From assembly GCA_959347315.1 (NCBI GenBank), contig OY365807.1, positions 11,077,787 to 11,141,786 of the forward strand: a stretch of DNA of 64,000 bases. Direction: 5' to 3'. A program made the translations under genes and the position numbers. Origin of the DNA: Bimastos eiseni (lineage: Eukaryota > Annelida > Clitellata > Crassiclitellata > Lumbricidae). Under the pieces are notes generated by a model. The model did no database searches. It saw nothing but the letters and a program-made list of their open reading frames with translations, and had not been told where the DNA came from. Positions 13,201 to 22,338 of this stretch are shown one piece after another (the stretch's first letter is position 1; the number at the start of each line of letters is the position of its first letter).

Positions 13201-16200
13201 AGCCGATTATTTCATTGTGTTTCCCAAGATGTCTTGTTCCAAAAGATATACCTACTGCTACTGCCTATTGTTGTGATACAAGCAAACACTTGCTCTGTAG
13301 GAGACGTATGCATGTAGTTGGGGACTGATCCTAGGCAGGCAATACAGATTAAACACACCGCCCGCCGTCGAACTGTGCCCAGGGTAATCAAAGGCCAAGG
13401 AACAGCTGGCCTATTCACAGCCACCCATCTAGTCTCAGCCTCTCAGGCGACTAAATGTTTCGGAGAGATCTGATTGGCAGCTAGCATGTATTCATTAGGC
13501 ATGCCTTCACGATGTACATTCATGGGTTTCTCTGTTGAATTGGCCAGCCGTTCTTTGGCTTGAAATGGCCAGCCATTCCTTGGCCCTTAAGCAGGCACTA
13601 TGACTCACTCTGCACAAGACCCATGTTGACACATTCTCACTGTCTATACTAGCACACTGGGTGGTCTCACCACTGGTCTGAAGAAGCCATTGGCTCAATG
13701 ACACGATATGGGAACGGAACGAAATGCTGTCCTACACAGACCCAGTGACGTTGCTGTCGTCATATTGCTTTTTATACTGAAAATAATATTATGAAATTAA
13801 AAAAAATAATTCTTAATATCGGCGCCGATTATCTTGCTGATATCGGATATTGCCAATATCTCTATAATCGGCCCGATTAATCGGTATAGCTCTAAACTGT
13901 ACTTGTCTATTTACCTTATCCAGCATGTACAATGGCGGTGTTTTCGCATCTTTTAAAGAAGTCTTTAGGATAGTCTCCCAGTCCAAAGAAGGGAATTTCT
14001 GCAACAATTCTGTAAAAGAATGAATGCAAATCTTAATTAGGACTGTAAATATTTCACAGGATTTTGACCCAATAACATCTCAATGGGTTTGTCTGCTTTA
14101 AGGCCATGGAATAATGGATAAAGACACTGGCATGCCAAGCAGCAGAAATGAGTTTGATTCCTGCAAGACCCATAAGGTTAACTGGTCATTCTGTTGGTAG
14201 GTGGCGGTATCGGTTTAATCAGATGCATGATATTATGTGCGCATTGCATGGATGCCAAACAGTTAAATTCGACTCCTATGACAATTTTTCGTCATCTGTT
14301 CATACTATAATTGTAATCATACTTCATTTTGCCAGTTTGAAATTAAACAAGGTCTGGCATTAAACTGTTGCAGGTTTGAATCTGCTGTATAGACTCAAAG
14401 TAACAAGTAATTGCAACATTAGCTTAATATGCGGCATATGAGCCGTGCCAACCAATCAATTCTGCATTCTGGGTTCAAATTCACAGCTCATCGTGCACAA
14501 TCGACGTTATGCATTCATTATTCAACCGTGTATAACCTTAGAGGTCACAATCTTCGATACGAGTGTCTAGTCTGTTTAGCTCCAGCACACACTTGCCTTC
14601 AGAGGGGCACAAAACCCTGTCATTTTCGTGGCACCAGCCAAGCTGGTGAACTTCTTTTGAGAGGATGTCGCACCAGAAATCATTAGATGCATCGTCTCCG
14701 CATCCTTCTGGTCGCATCCTCAGTAGCTGACCACAGGTCATGAGTATCGACCCGACCCAGAACGAGCCTTCAGGAGTTTTGTTGGCAATCTCCAATTTCA
14801 TGCACTTCTCAAAGCCACTCTGAATGCTGCATTCCACCTAAGAAACAAGGAACTTAATGGAAGGTAAGTAAGAAGGAAAATTATGGAAGACATTGCAAAT
14901 ATAGAACTAGGGCATAACCGAGTAGATAATTTCCACCGGGTACCGAATTTGAGTATTTGGATGCACTATTTGCCGAACGGAATAGCAGCGGCAAATCTGG
15001 CCAGCGACTCGAGAAGCGAGTACCATCCGTAGGCAAAGCGTAGTTGACCTGCCACCTGCGGAGAACTATCTATAGTCAATACAGAGTCTATAGCAATCTC
15101 CTTCATATGGCGTATCATCGCACTCTAGGCTATAACAATATATTTATTATTTAATAACTTTTTTTTGTGAAGAAATGTAGTCTCGTTATGAAATTTGAAA
15201 TATGAAGTTATCAACGACGTCTTTACTCTCTAATGTTTACCGGAAAGTGGATGGAGCCAATTTAAGCAGGAAAATTACTGATTTGGTTGCCACCTGGAAA
15301 ATGCAACCAAAAGAAATTAAAAAATATTAATTAACATCATTATTTTAAAAAAATTCAATGGAATGTTAAGTTCTTGTTTAATTAATCAATAACTTACAAG
15401 TAAGTCCGTTAGTCCTAAATTTATTTTATGAAAAAATATTATTTTATGAAAAAAATAATTTTGAGCTATTTGCGGGTGTAATATTTGCCGAGGAGAATAC
15501 TTCCGAATAGTCCAATATTCGGCCGAGGCGATTTCCGGTTATGCCCTATATAGAACATGTTACCTAGTTAAATATGTGGAACATGCGGTCTAGAGCATTC
15601 CTCAATTGGCCAGTCTGTCTGGCACCTGCTAATGAATCTTTCATGGATTTTCTGAGAATTGGTTCAAGGTCATCCCTAAATGTCATCCAATGGATTAAAG
15701 AACCAGATGACAAAATTGGATATTTATATACGATTCTGCAGAAGGTCCAAAGTCTGTCCGTGACAATTATACCTTAGATGACGCAACATTAACTGAAAAG
15801 ACTATGATTCATTCCTTGGTCGGATATTCATTCAATCACTTTTGCTAATTTATATAGCGCCTCTTCTAGGAAAACTACTCGAGGTGCTCCTAGCCCAGTC
15901 ACAAAGAAATAACTTTAGCAGCTTAAAAATGGTAGGTAGGTCATTGTAAGGGAGATATCGTATATATCCGCCTCGGATTAGGTTGTACTTGCCTATGATT
16001 AGGTTGTACTGTGAGAGGCGCTTTAGAAATCCGTAAATAGAATATATATGGTAGGATAAGACAGTGTTTCTTAAACTGTGTTCCACAGAACCCTAGGGTT
16101 CCATGAGGTGGTGACAAGGGTTCCACAGAAACCTTTCAGTTTGAACAAATAGATGCATTTTGATTAACATCTGTGTATAACTCGATATGAAAGAGAATTC

Positions 16201-18553
16201 ATGCCATTGTCATCAACATTTGTGTCATTAATATTCTAATCTAGGCCTAAGCCTATAATTGTCTGCGTTCCCAAGCGTTTATGCTTACAACAGAATATGT
16301 TTAGTTTTGGACGGGGTTCCGCCAAAAAAATTTAAGCTTAAAAGGGTTCCACCACCAATAATGATTGGGAAATGCTGGGATAAGACAATGTTCATAAAAG
16401 CAAGGTCAATTTAGACAAGGTATTGCAACAGAAGTTCACAGGCTACGACAGACTATTTATTTGTTCTGCTGCTTGAGATGCCATTTCAAATTACAAGAAG
16501 AAAATGAGAAATGAATAAGGTTAAGTAAAGGTCATAATATGCACGAGAAGGCAAGATAAATTGTATAGCCAGGCAAGGTAAAAAAGTTAAGCCACTGCAA
16601 AATCAGAGACAACACTAACGTGTTTGAAAGATGTTGGCGAAGCTGCTGTTGACTTCGTGTCCTCAAGATAATCATCCCAGACAAATGTGCGCTCTTCTTC
16701 AAACTCTCCTAAAAGCAACCGCACAGTTGGCAAATAAGAATAAAGGTCACAAACAGATAATTTATAAAGTAAATACCCAAATACATTAGTCTTTGCCAAT
16801 TATGGATTCAATTTTGAGATCAAGGTGAACAATATTGAAACTAGTGATAAATGAGTATAAAGTTAACAACATTAGCAGAACTTCAGTAAGATGTTGATTA
16901 CGTATTAGAAAGAAGAACAATGCCACAATGTAATGCTATGTCAAATTCTGGTATTGCACAATCATGGAAAAGGCACACATCTAATACTTAGATCTGTTGG
17001 GTAGCTACATTTAGCGCCTTCAGGAGGTTCTTATAAGGCACTTAATAAATAGCCTAATATATACATACATAATATAATACTACTAAAATAACTTGACACG
17101 TCATTCTCTGTGCGCAGACAAAGCAAATAGTAATATATAAGAAATATTTGCATCTAGCATAAATCTGTTGCTGACCTTCAGCTGTGAGAGAAAGGGCGTT
17201 CATGCACGACCGTACATTGGTGCCTTCCATGCTGTGACGCCTTTCTACGAGCGGTCTACAACCTTCATAATCCTCACTCAGCTTACGGTCTGAAGAACTG
17301 CCGAGGTTTTCAGGTGTGATGCTATGTAATGCTGCATCCGTTGAAAGACCTTCAAGTTGGGATGAGAAATTGGAAAACTGGCCATTTCCACTTTCTCCCA
17401 AACTTCCAGATGCGCATGAACCCGGCCTTTCCTGCATGACATTTTTGCATTCTAATTCATCATGAAAGCTAAAAGAATCATTATTTTGTGATGTAGTCGA
17501 GGGTACTCCTGGTGTCACCGTTGCAACATCATTAGATAATGATTTTCTGCTGCAATCAAGAACAACGTCTGAAGCATGAGGATCATCAGCTACGTTGATC
17601 GCTGGAGAGAGAGAGGCAATGTTGTCAGATTCACTGCAACTCAGATATTTGTTTCGATCGCTCAATTGGGCCTCAGAACTGGAAACAGGAATGCCGAGCA
17701 CAGTGTGTGAAAATTTTGGTAGTATGTTTGAGTCCATCTTGATAGGCGGCACGTGCGCACATGGGACAAGCTTAGTGGATTCGTGTAGCGGAAATGAGGA
17801 AAACTGCTTTCCAACTTCCTTCAGTTCCACAGCTTGTGTCAGCACATGGTGAGGTGAAGGCCTAGGCAAAAGGGTATGAAAATTGGTTCCAGAATTCGAA
17901 GCTCGCCTTGCTGTTAAGAATGTGGGGTGATGACGTTGCAAACCAGTGGATCCATGGTGTGTGTCAATGACAATCGTCTGCTTGGACTCAGAGGCCAATG
18001 TTTGGGTCAGCTTCTGTGCAGATGCATCACGCAGCAGAGAAACCGCATCCGTCCGACGGAAAGCCAAATCTCTCGCCAAAAGTACCTGTTGTGAAATTCT
18101 TCCCGTTTCGTGTGATAGGTTCTGATTTGGCCAAGATAACTGTCTGACTCTCCTCCCCGGATAATTGGGAGGATTCACAGCCAACAAACTCTCTCTTTGG
18201 AGAACGTTGCTTTGTTGGACAGCAGTGATTGAATTTGCATTTGGAACCACGTAACAGTTCTGTTTTAACTCGTTCAACGTAGGAACAGTGTGCCGACGAT
18301 CGGCTGGGCTCAACATGCCGACCTGATGGTAAGTCTGAGGAACTCGAGGGTTACGGGTCGAGAAGTTCGGGGGAGGCGCGGATGTGACATGACGGCCTAA
18401 AGTGCCAATTAAGCCCGATGTTGTAAGTGGTGTGGTGAAGTCCGTCTCAATGAAGGCTGGTTCATACGTGTGACCACCAGAACCGAGCGATGGCATTGCA
18501 CTGCTCGAGTTACGGCCAAACAGCCGTTGGAAACCGGTAGAATCAAAAGACAT
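2667..18553 (-). CDS. SFMBT: SFMBT: Scm-like with four MBT domains (Polycomb-group-type protein), 15 coding exons
   Basis: This is a nuclear chromatin protein. In other animals SFMBT reads lysine-methylated histones and takes part in Polycomb (PhoRC-type) repression. Coding exons, 5' to 3' on the minus strand: 18553-17176, 16708-16620, 14837-14597, 14009-13915, 12429-12189, 11371-11319, 10440-10203, 9068-8995, 8735-8461, 7910-7846, 7477-7237, 6470-6295, 5622-5210, 4243-4121, 2807-2667. All phases agree and the sum is 3,843 nt (1,280 aa plus stop). Order: disordered N-terminus, four MBT repeats, SLED, basic GRPPGG linker, SAM. Four MBTs with SLED and SAM separate it from L3MBTL (three MBTs) and Scm (two). 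The start chosen is the first ATG of the large 5' exon ([10 protein letters not shown] at -3). The exon is open further upstream, so an extra 5' coding exon is possible. One intron uses a GC donor, and MBT3 looks truncated. Confidence 0.93.
2838..3370. repeat. 32-bp minisatellite split by a SINE
   Basis: About seven head-to-tail copies of a 32-bp unit (around AGAGTAATGTAAAATGTCTC) run from 2838 to about 3070. An eighth copy, TAACGTAAAGTGTCTC, resumes at about 3334, after the SINE. Since 32 is not a multiple of three, all three minus frames stay open and give artefactual repetitive proteins. It lies in the last SFMBT intron. Confidence 0.85.
3080..3331 (+). mobile_element. tRNA-derived SINE, full-length copy
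   Basis: The head resembles a tRNA gene: box A in TGGCACAGTGGCTGATCGG and box B in GGGTTCGAGCC. A unique body follows (TGCGCCGTCGAGGTGTG, then GATGTTGGAAGAAGGGCGG), with a 3' tail of AATAAT units. Related copies lie at 36906-37101 (plus) and, as 3' fragments on the minus strand, near 39508-39610 and 46119-46182. It is inserted inside the 32-bp minisatellite. Confidence 0.85.
5210..5622 (-). CDS. SFMBT: SFMBT basic linker exon with [11 protein letters not shown] motif
   Basis: The exon follows acceptor CTTGTTACAG and ends at donor ACGCAG|GTTTGT in phase 0. It opens with [20 protein letters not shown], the AT-hook-like basic motif that directly follows SLED in SFMBT proteins. Then come a Lys/Arg-rich stretch ([20 protein letters not shown]), an acidic Ser-rich stretch ([16 protein letters not shown]) and a second basic stretch ([17 protein letters not shown]). 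The basic clusters are plausible nuclear-localisation and DNA-contact regions. Residues are roughly 1056-1193. Confidence 0.92.
6295..7477 (-). CDS. SFMBT: SFMBT SLED domain (two exons)
   Basis: Exon 7477-7237 (241 nt) encodes [34 protein letters not shown] and [14 protein letters not shown], the first half of the SLED fold. Exon 6470-6295 (176 nt) encodes [28 protein letters not shown] and [13 protein letters not shown], the second half. The junction (VLKAK + YKGKSY) matches the vertebrate arrangement as I remember it. SLED is an SFMBT-family domain reported to bind DNA, so this is the strongest evidence for the gene's identity. Residues are roughly 917-1056. Confidence 0.94.
6735..6990 (+). 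mobile_element. Candidate tRNA-derived SINE (second family)
   Basis: TAGTGTAGTGTTTAGCATG resembles box A and GAGTTCAAATCCCC resembles box B, at tRNA-like spacing. A body of about 200 bp follows. It lies in the intron between the two SLED exons. The ends are not defined. Confidence 0.45.
7846..7910 (-). CDS. SFMBT: SFMBT small linker exon between MBT4 and SLED
   Basis: This 65-nt exon lies between acceptor TTTCTTAAG and donor AAAA|GTATTT. It encodes [20 protein letters not shown], probably a helix. It is the only piece found that joins MBT4 (phase 2 out) to the SLED exon (phase 1 in). It was called by phase and position rather than by similarity, so it is less certain than its neighbours. Confidence 0.7.
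8461..9068 (-). CDS. SFMBT: SFMBT MBT repeat 4 (two exons)
   Basis: The arm exon 9068-8995 (74 nt) encodes [20 protein letters not shown]. The core exon 8735-8461 (275 nt) encodes [40 protein letters not shown] and [17 protein letters not shown]. Residues are roughly 778-894. The donor is GCCGA|GTATGA in phase 2. If unspliced, the frame ends at a TGA 11 bases further on. The donor was chosen because its phase fits the small exon at 7910-7846. Confidence 0.9.
9400..9560 (+). mobile_element. Candidate tRNA-derived SINE fragment
   Basis: A box-B-like GTGGGTTCGATATTACC follows a weak box-A-like stretch. The body GACAGATGGACGCC is similar in style to the element at 6735. It lies in the SFMBT intron between MBT3 and MBT4 and was called only on the promoter-like boxes. 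Confidence 0.3.
10203..11371 (-). CDS. SFMBT: SFMBT MBT repeat 3 (two exons; arm shortened)
   Basis: The core exon 10440-10203 (238 nt) encodes [20 protein letters not shown] and ends around [17 protein letters not shown]. The arm exon 11371-11319 is only 53 nt ([16 protein letters not shown]). It aligns without gaps to the MBT4 arm [16 protein letters not shown] but lacks the preceding F-D-W segment. Its phases (1 in, 0 out) match both neighbours. The acceptor TTATGTAG and the first three exon bases lie inside copy 2 of a 515-bp duplication (11369-11884). So the 5' part of the exon was probably replaced by duplicated intron DNA, or the assembly is wrong here. The core call is secure; the arm start is less so. 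Confidence 0.82.
10599..11113. repeat. 515-bp recent duplication, copy 1
   Basis: This copy is nearly identical to 11369-11884. I noticed about four differences: three substitutions and one single-base indel in an A run. It contains a LINE/SINE-type tail (GCCTCTGAGTAGATGTC ... GGCACTATATAAAT). It lies in the SFMBT intron between the MBT3 arm and core exons. Confidence 0.93.
11369..11884. repeat. 515-bp recent duplication, copy 2 (reaches into an SFMBT exon)
   Basis: This is the second copy, 770 bp from the first. Its left edge (11369) falls three bases inside the MBT3 arm exon, so the splice acceptor used by that exon belongs to the duplicated DNA. The 255 bp between the copies are unique. 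The pattern fits a tandem duplication followed by a deletion, or an assembly artefact. Confidence 0.93.
12189..14009 (-). CDS. SFMBT: SFMBT MBT repeat 2 (two exons)
   Basis: The arm exon 14009-13915 (95 nt) encodes [18 protein letters not shown] and ends MLDK. The core exon 12429-12189 (241 nt) encodes [17 protein letters not shown] through [18 protein letters not shown] and ends in phase 1. Residues are roughly 570-681. The GWC cysteine of the other repeats is Gly here. The intron between the two exons carries two hAT elements (12468-12969 and 13128-13894). Confidence 0.92.
12468..12969. mobile_element. hAT-type MITE, family E (AACCGGTT arrays)
   Basis: The ends read TAGAGATGTTAA and TTAACAACCCTA (imperfect inverted repeats). 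The flanking 8-mers TATCATCT and TATCATAT match at 7 of 8 positions. Several copies of GGTAACCGGTTT lie just inside both ends. It is non-coding and sits in an SFMBT intron. Confidence 0.75.
13128..13894. mobile_element. hAT-type MITE, family C (CCGATA arrays)
   Basis: The ends read TAGAGCTGTACCGATA and TCGGTATAGCTCTA. The flanking 8-mers AACTGTGC and AACTGTAC match at 7 of 8 positions. Multiple GCCGATA and ATCGG motifs cluster at both ends. The termini are related to the element at 26548-27017, but the interiors differ. It sits in the MBT2 intron. Confidence 0.8.
14105..14300 (+). mobile_element. Candidate tRNA-derived SINE fragment
   Basis: TGGAATAATGGATAAAGACA could be a box A and GAGTTTGATTCCTGC a box B. 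The following body has no coding sense. It lies in the SFMBT intron between the MBT1 core and the MBT2 arm. Confidence 0.3.
14597..16708 (-). CDS. SFMBT: SFMBT MBT repeat 1 (two exons)
   Basis: The arm exon 16708-16620 encodes the helical lead ([21 protein letters not shown]), with the W-x2-YL signature. The core exon 14837-14597 encodes the beta barrel, starting [20 protein letters not shown] and ending near [20 protein letters not shown]. The MKLE, DFWC and GWC landmarks of MBT cores are present. Residues are roughly 463-569. The core exon is 241 nt and ends at GAAG|GCAAGT, a non-canonical but recognised GC-AG donor. Confidence 0.92.
14908..15548. mobile_element. hAT-type MITE, family A, copy 2
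   Basis: The ends read TAGGGCATAACCGAG and CGGTTATGCCCTA. The 8-bp target duplication TATAGAAC is perfect (14900-14907 and 15549-15556). The 641-bp interior has only short frames. It is related to 1507-1907 in the opposite orientation and sits in the SFMBT MBT1 intron. Confidence 0.9.
16062..16377. mobile_element. hAT-type MITE, family B, copy 1
   Basis: The left end CAGTGTTTCTTAAACTG pairs with the right end GATTGGGAAATGCTG. The 8-bp target duplication GGATAAGA is perfect (16054-16061 and 16378-16385). Internal marks GGGTTCCATGAGG and AAGGGTTCCACC recur in the copy at 55324-55715. It sits in an SFMBT intron. Confidence 0.9.
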
Positions 18554-18606
18554 CGTTGCTCTTGATGGAAAGTCGTCACAACTGGTCAAATCATGTTCAA
18601 GTTTAA
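17176..18606 (-). CDS. SFMBT: SFMBT 5' large coding exon (disordered N-terminus)
   Basis: The exon follows a consensus acceptor (TTTATTTCAG, ending at 18607) and ends at donor GAAG|GTCAGC after 17176 in phase 1. That matches the next exon. It encodes about 459 residues from the chosen ATG at 18553. The sequence is rich in Ser, Thr, Asn and Pro, contains segments such as [19 protein letters not shown], and shows no folded domain. I see no FCS-type zinc finger of the kind in Drosophila Sfmbt. Vertebrate SFMBT proteins have a much shorter segment before MBT1, so this extension is unusual. The reading frame stays open to the acceptor (KLEHDLTSCDDF upstream of the Met), so coding may begin in an unseen 5' exon. 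Confidence 0.85.
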
Positions 18607-18695
18607 CTGAAATAAAATGCATTAGGGCAATTGTTACCATAAGTTCTGTTGAAGAATGCATAACATAATTTAATGCAATGCTACAGTAAGGGCTT

Positions 18696-19163
18696 CCACA
18701 TATTACGCTCGCAAGGAGGGGACAGAGGTTTCAGATTACAGCGATTTTGCACACGGGTGTGTATGGCAGGGGAGGGGTCCCGAAAATTATGTACATAAGC
18801 AAATATAGCCATCTAATAATGATGTCCACATTAGCCTATTTATAACTCCATATGATTATCCTATAGTTGTCTGGATGGCATTCTGGTTTAGCATTAAAAC
18901 TTTATTAAATGCAAGTGTTGTATTTTATTTCTTCATAACAGTTAATGAATTTAAGCTGTTTAAATATGATGCTTAACAAGAATAATAGCCTATGGCAAAA
19001 GCAATGTCTTATAGATCTTTAGCTATTTGACCTCTGTAAAGGGGTGGGAGCTCAAATGTACGTACGCATCAAGGAGGGGTCCACAAAATGTATGCGGTGC
19101 AACAGAGGGAGAGGGTCCGAAAATATTAATATTTTTCACACATAATACATATATGGGTCCTAA
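18696..19163 (-). mobile_element. GTACGTA-family MITE (family D), copy 1
   Basis: It begins near CCACATATTACGCTCGC and ends near CATATATGGGTCC. Between them are purine-rich GGAGGGG blocks, ACGTACGCATCAAGG and AAATGTATGCGGTGC. It is the reverse complement of the layout at 23710-24223. The superfamily is not assigned. Confidence 0.65.
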
Positions 19164-19299
19164 TGTAATTGTTCATTAATCTCATTTTCAAGTAAGACAA
19201 AGCTGAAGAGGCAGCCACAGGCATGAAGTGTAAGCGACATTTTCTAAGTCACGGTTTACGAGAGTGAGTGGCCAGTTTTCTCCTTTGCTGTCTTATCTT

Positions 19300-19470
19300 C
19301 CCACCACCAATGCACTATCCGTGTACTCACCATAGTTGAGTTGACTAGGGGAACAGGTGAAACAGAAATCTCGAAACAAAGTTTTGCCGGGCGAGGCTTT
19401 GAACCACCGACATCAAAATAAACAGTGAAACGCCATAACCACTGGACTATCAAACAACTCAATTCAAGTA
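19300..19470 (-). mobile_element. Candidate tRNA-derived SINE
   Basis: On the minus strand, TAGTCCAGTGGTTATGGCG reads like box A and GTGGTTCAAAGCCTCG like box B, at tRNA spacing. A non-tRNA body follows. A functional tRNA is unlikely because no acceptor stem can be closed. Confidence 0.5.
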
Positions 19471-19499
19471 AACCTAAAGTAAAATACTGCAATTGGGAA

Positions 19500-21100
19500 A
19501 AGATAAAAACATTTCATCCTAGACTGTTGGACAACATATTCACACTGAATAGTTAATCTGCAAGAAGACTATAGAAATTTACAGATTCAATAAGATATTC
19601 CTGAGTGCATTACGATGAGACTTTTCTTTGAGAGCTACATTTGAAACACTTACTATTGGCCATTTACTCAGCATGACTCAGTGACCAGCAGAACTTCCAA
19701 CTATAATATGGTCAATGATTCAATGCCTGAAGTAAAAAGAAACATGTAATTTTAACTTACTGGTAATGAAATGCAAAAATGCCAGCCATTCTATTGAAGC
19801 CTTGAGAAACATGATAATATCCACACTCATAAAAGTGACATCTGGCATAGTAGATGCCCATGTAGTGAGAATGCGCATATGTCAAACTGTCTAGTACACA
19901 CTCGACTATAAGTCGAGAAATTTAATACTATTTCAGGACGACAAAATAGACGGGAGATTTTCAGATCAAATATTCAACATTACGAAAAATGGACTAAAAA
20001 ATAAAACCCTCACTTGTCTGTTTTAACATATCTTTAAAAAAAATTACATTTCAACAAATTACTGACTCAATAACAATACGAGGAATTGTTTGGGGAATCA
20101 GATGATGATAATGAGTTTGAAGGACTTTAAATTATTTTTGGGCTCAAAAATGAAGCTATTAATGTCAATATTATCATCATGAACTTGAATTTTTATTCAA
20201 GCGCTACATTTTAATCACACTACATTGAAGATGCTTCCCCTACTTCCTAAATTTATTATACAAACCGGAATCAGTGAACTCCAGATTAACAGCCATGTAC
20301 TAACAGAAGTTACTTTTTGTTGTTGTTGATGGACGTCTGGCAAGCCTAGTCATGATCATAGTGAAATCTAATGGCACAGTAATCAAATAATAATAATAAA
20401 ACAAATACAGGCCTGTATTCAAATCTGATAAGCATCATATGCACTTGAATCTGATAAGCTCCATATGCAACATGCACACTCACAAAGTCCGTTTTGACAT
20501 CAGGTTATGGTAAAACAAGTAATCTCGGCATATAGTTTTGAATTGTAGTAATATCCACCTGACTTTAGTAGCAAATCATTAATTATTACAATGGATCCAA
20601 GATGAAATGCAATTTAGATCCATGTTTGTGGCTGTGTTAGATCAGTATTTACAAGTAGCGAGGTTAAAGTGTATATGTATACACGTATTAATAATTTTAT
20701 AATTTATATATACTCTCGGTAGTGATTATGCATGTGTGAAAACTGTAAAGATAAAAGAAAGTACTACTCCTGTAGTCAGAATTGATTAACTTTTACAAAT
20801 TAACATACACAGCAAACCCATTAGCGCCTTTGACTTAAAGTGGCACAATATAAATAATTGATTAACACTACAATTACATTACACCGACATATACATTAAT
20901 GCATAAGATAAAATTTAAAAAAAAAAGATGAAAAATTTAAATCTCATAGGCCTGCACAATACATACATGTATAACTAGTTCTGCAAATATGATTCATACC
21001 ATAAATTTAGTCAAAGAGTGAAATCAAAATTCATTAAAATCAAATAAGTGATTTATGTAGGCCTACACACACTTCTAACAGTAGAAGAGCATCATTTTAA
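19500..21100. other. AT-rich stretch without recognised genes
   Basis: Upstream of the SFMBT large exon. No exon-like frame with splice sites and no repeat structure was recognised. It is probably intron or 5' flank of SFMBT. Confidence 0.4.
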
Positions 21101-21119
21101 CATGAAAATAATAGAAATT

Positions 21120-21500
21120 TAGATTCGAATTTTAGTTCACGATCATTTCATGGGCCTGTCGTTCTGATCAATATCGCGACGCTTGTTCAACCTTAGGCCT
21201 ACCGGTGGGTTTCGCACGTAAAACCATTTCCAAAGTTATAAACAATCAGACTACGGCCTACGCTATCGTAACTTATCATGCAAATAATCAAGCGAAACAT
21301 TCCAGCTTAATCCATTCTAGATCAACGCACGTATGAAACAGACGCCAAAAGTTTGTTTAAATTAGCATTTTAAGCCTTATTTAAATTAACAGCCTGTTAT
21401 TTAAAAATTGCTCCTCGTGGAGGAAAATTTACGCACGCGCCGCGAAACAGTAATGCGGGCATTTCATCTTGCGTGGCCAAATCCTATTGGGAAGTCACGC
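21120..21500. promoter_or_regulatory. CpG-richer patch, candidate SFMBT promoter or 5' exon
   Basis: CpG dinucleotides are clearly more frequent here than in the surrounding AT-rich DNA (for example CACGCGCCGCGAAACAG and ATATCGCGACGC). The reverse-CCAAT sequence CCTATTGGG occurs at about 21483. It lies about 2.6 kb upstream of the first SFMBT exon found. The role is inferred only from composition and position. Confidence 0.25.
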
Positions 21501-22338
21501 TATGTTTCACTTCTGCTATCTAAAACACAGGGCTGCAGACTATAACTATTCTTAGGTTTCAATGAGTTTAAAAGATTATTTTCACTGACCGAGCTATTGT
21601 TAAGTTATTGATAAGCTTACTAGAGAATATATAAACTTCATTTAATTACTGGACAGCGATATTCAATCGCGCCCCCTTGTGAATGAAACTTTAAGACGCA
21701 CAATTTGGTCATAAATCTACATAATAGTAAAGGAAACAACACACATAAATCGACATATTATAGTTATAACCTTGTTGTATTAAACTTCTTGGTCGTTCTG
21801 AAGCAATAAATGAACAATTTATTCTTTACAAGCGATCTATGTTTAATATACACTGACTAACTTGTTCGCTAATTGATGTGGATCGGTAAGAAAATCACAA
21901 AAATTAACAGCATAACGAGGTACAACGCCAGGCAAACGAATTGTTTGTTTCTTATACCGCTTACAAAAATGGTCGTAGAGACCATTCTTAGGTAGAGACT
22001 CTACTACCATCATTGCAACTTAACCTAGAATTTTATTTGATCATTTATAAAGCACGGCTCGCAGAAACAGCCCTTTAGAACTTCAGAAGCGCGCACAGCG
22101 CGATGAACCCCTAGAAACGATAGGTTTTACGGTGATATAAAGGGGCAGAGATGCAATCAGAGAAGTTGGCAGAGGGAAGGGAAAGTCAATAACTGTGGAG
22201 AGGGACCAATGTACGTAAGGGACCTGGATTTAGCCAGTGTGGCCTTAAAGTATCTGGAATGCTAACACGATTAACAAAAAGGTCAAGCTGGTCAGAGGAT
22301 CCGCGAGGGCGCAATGACGTGGCAGAAAGGCCATGAAA

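Noticed and set aside
17595..17852. 85-residue plus frame opposite the SFMBT N-terminal exon
   Set aside because: It is antisense to the 535-codon SFMBT frame and has no independent support.
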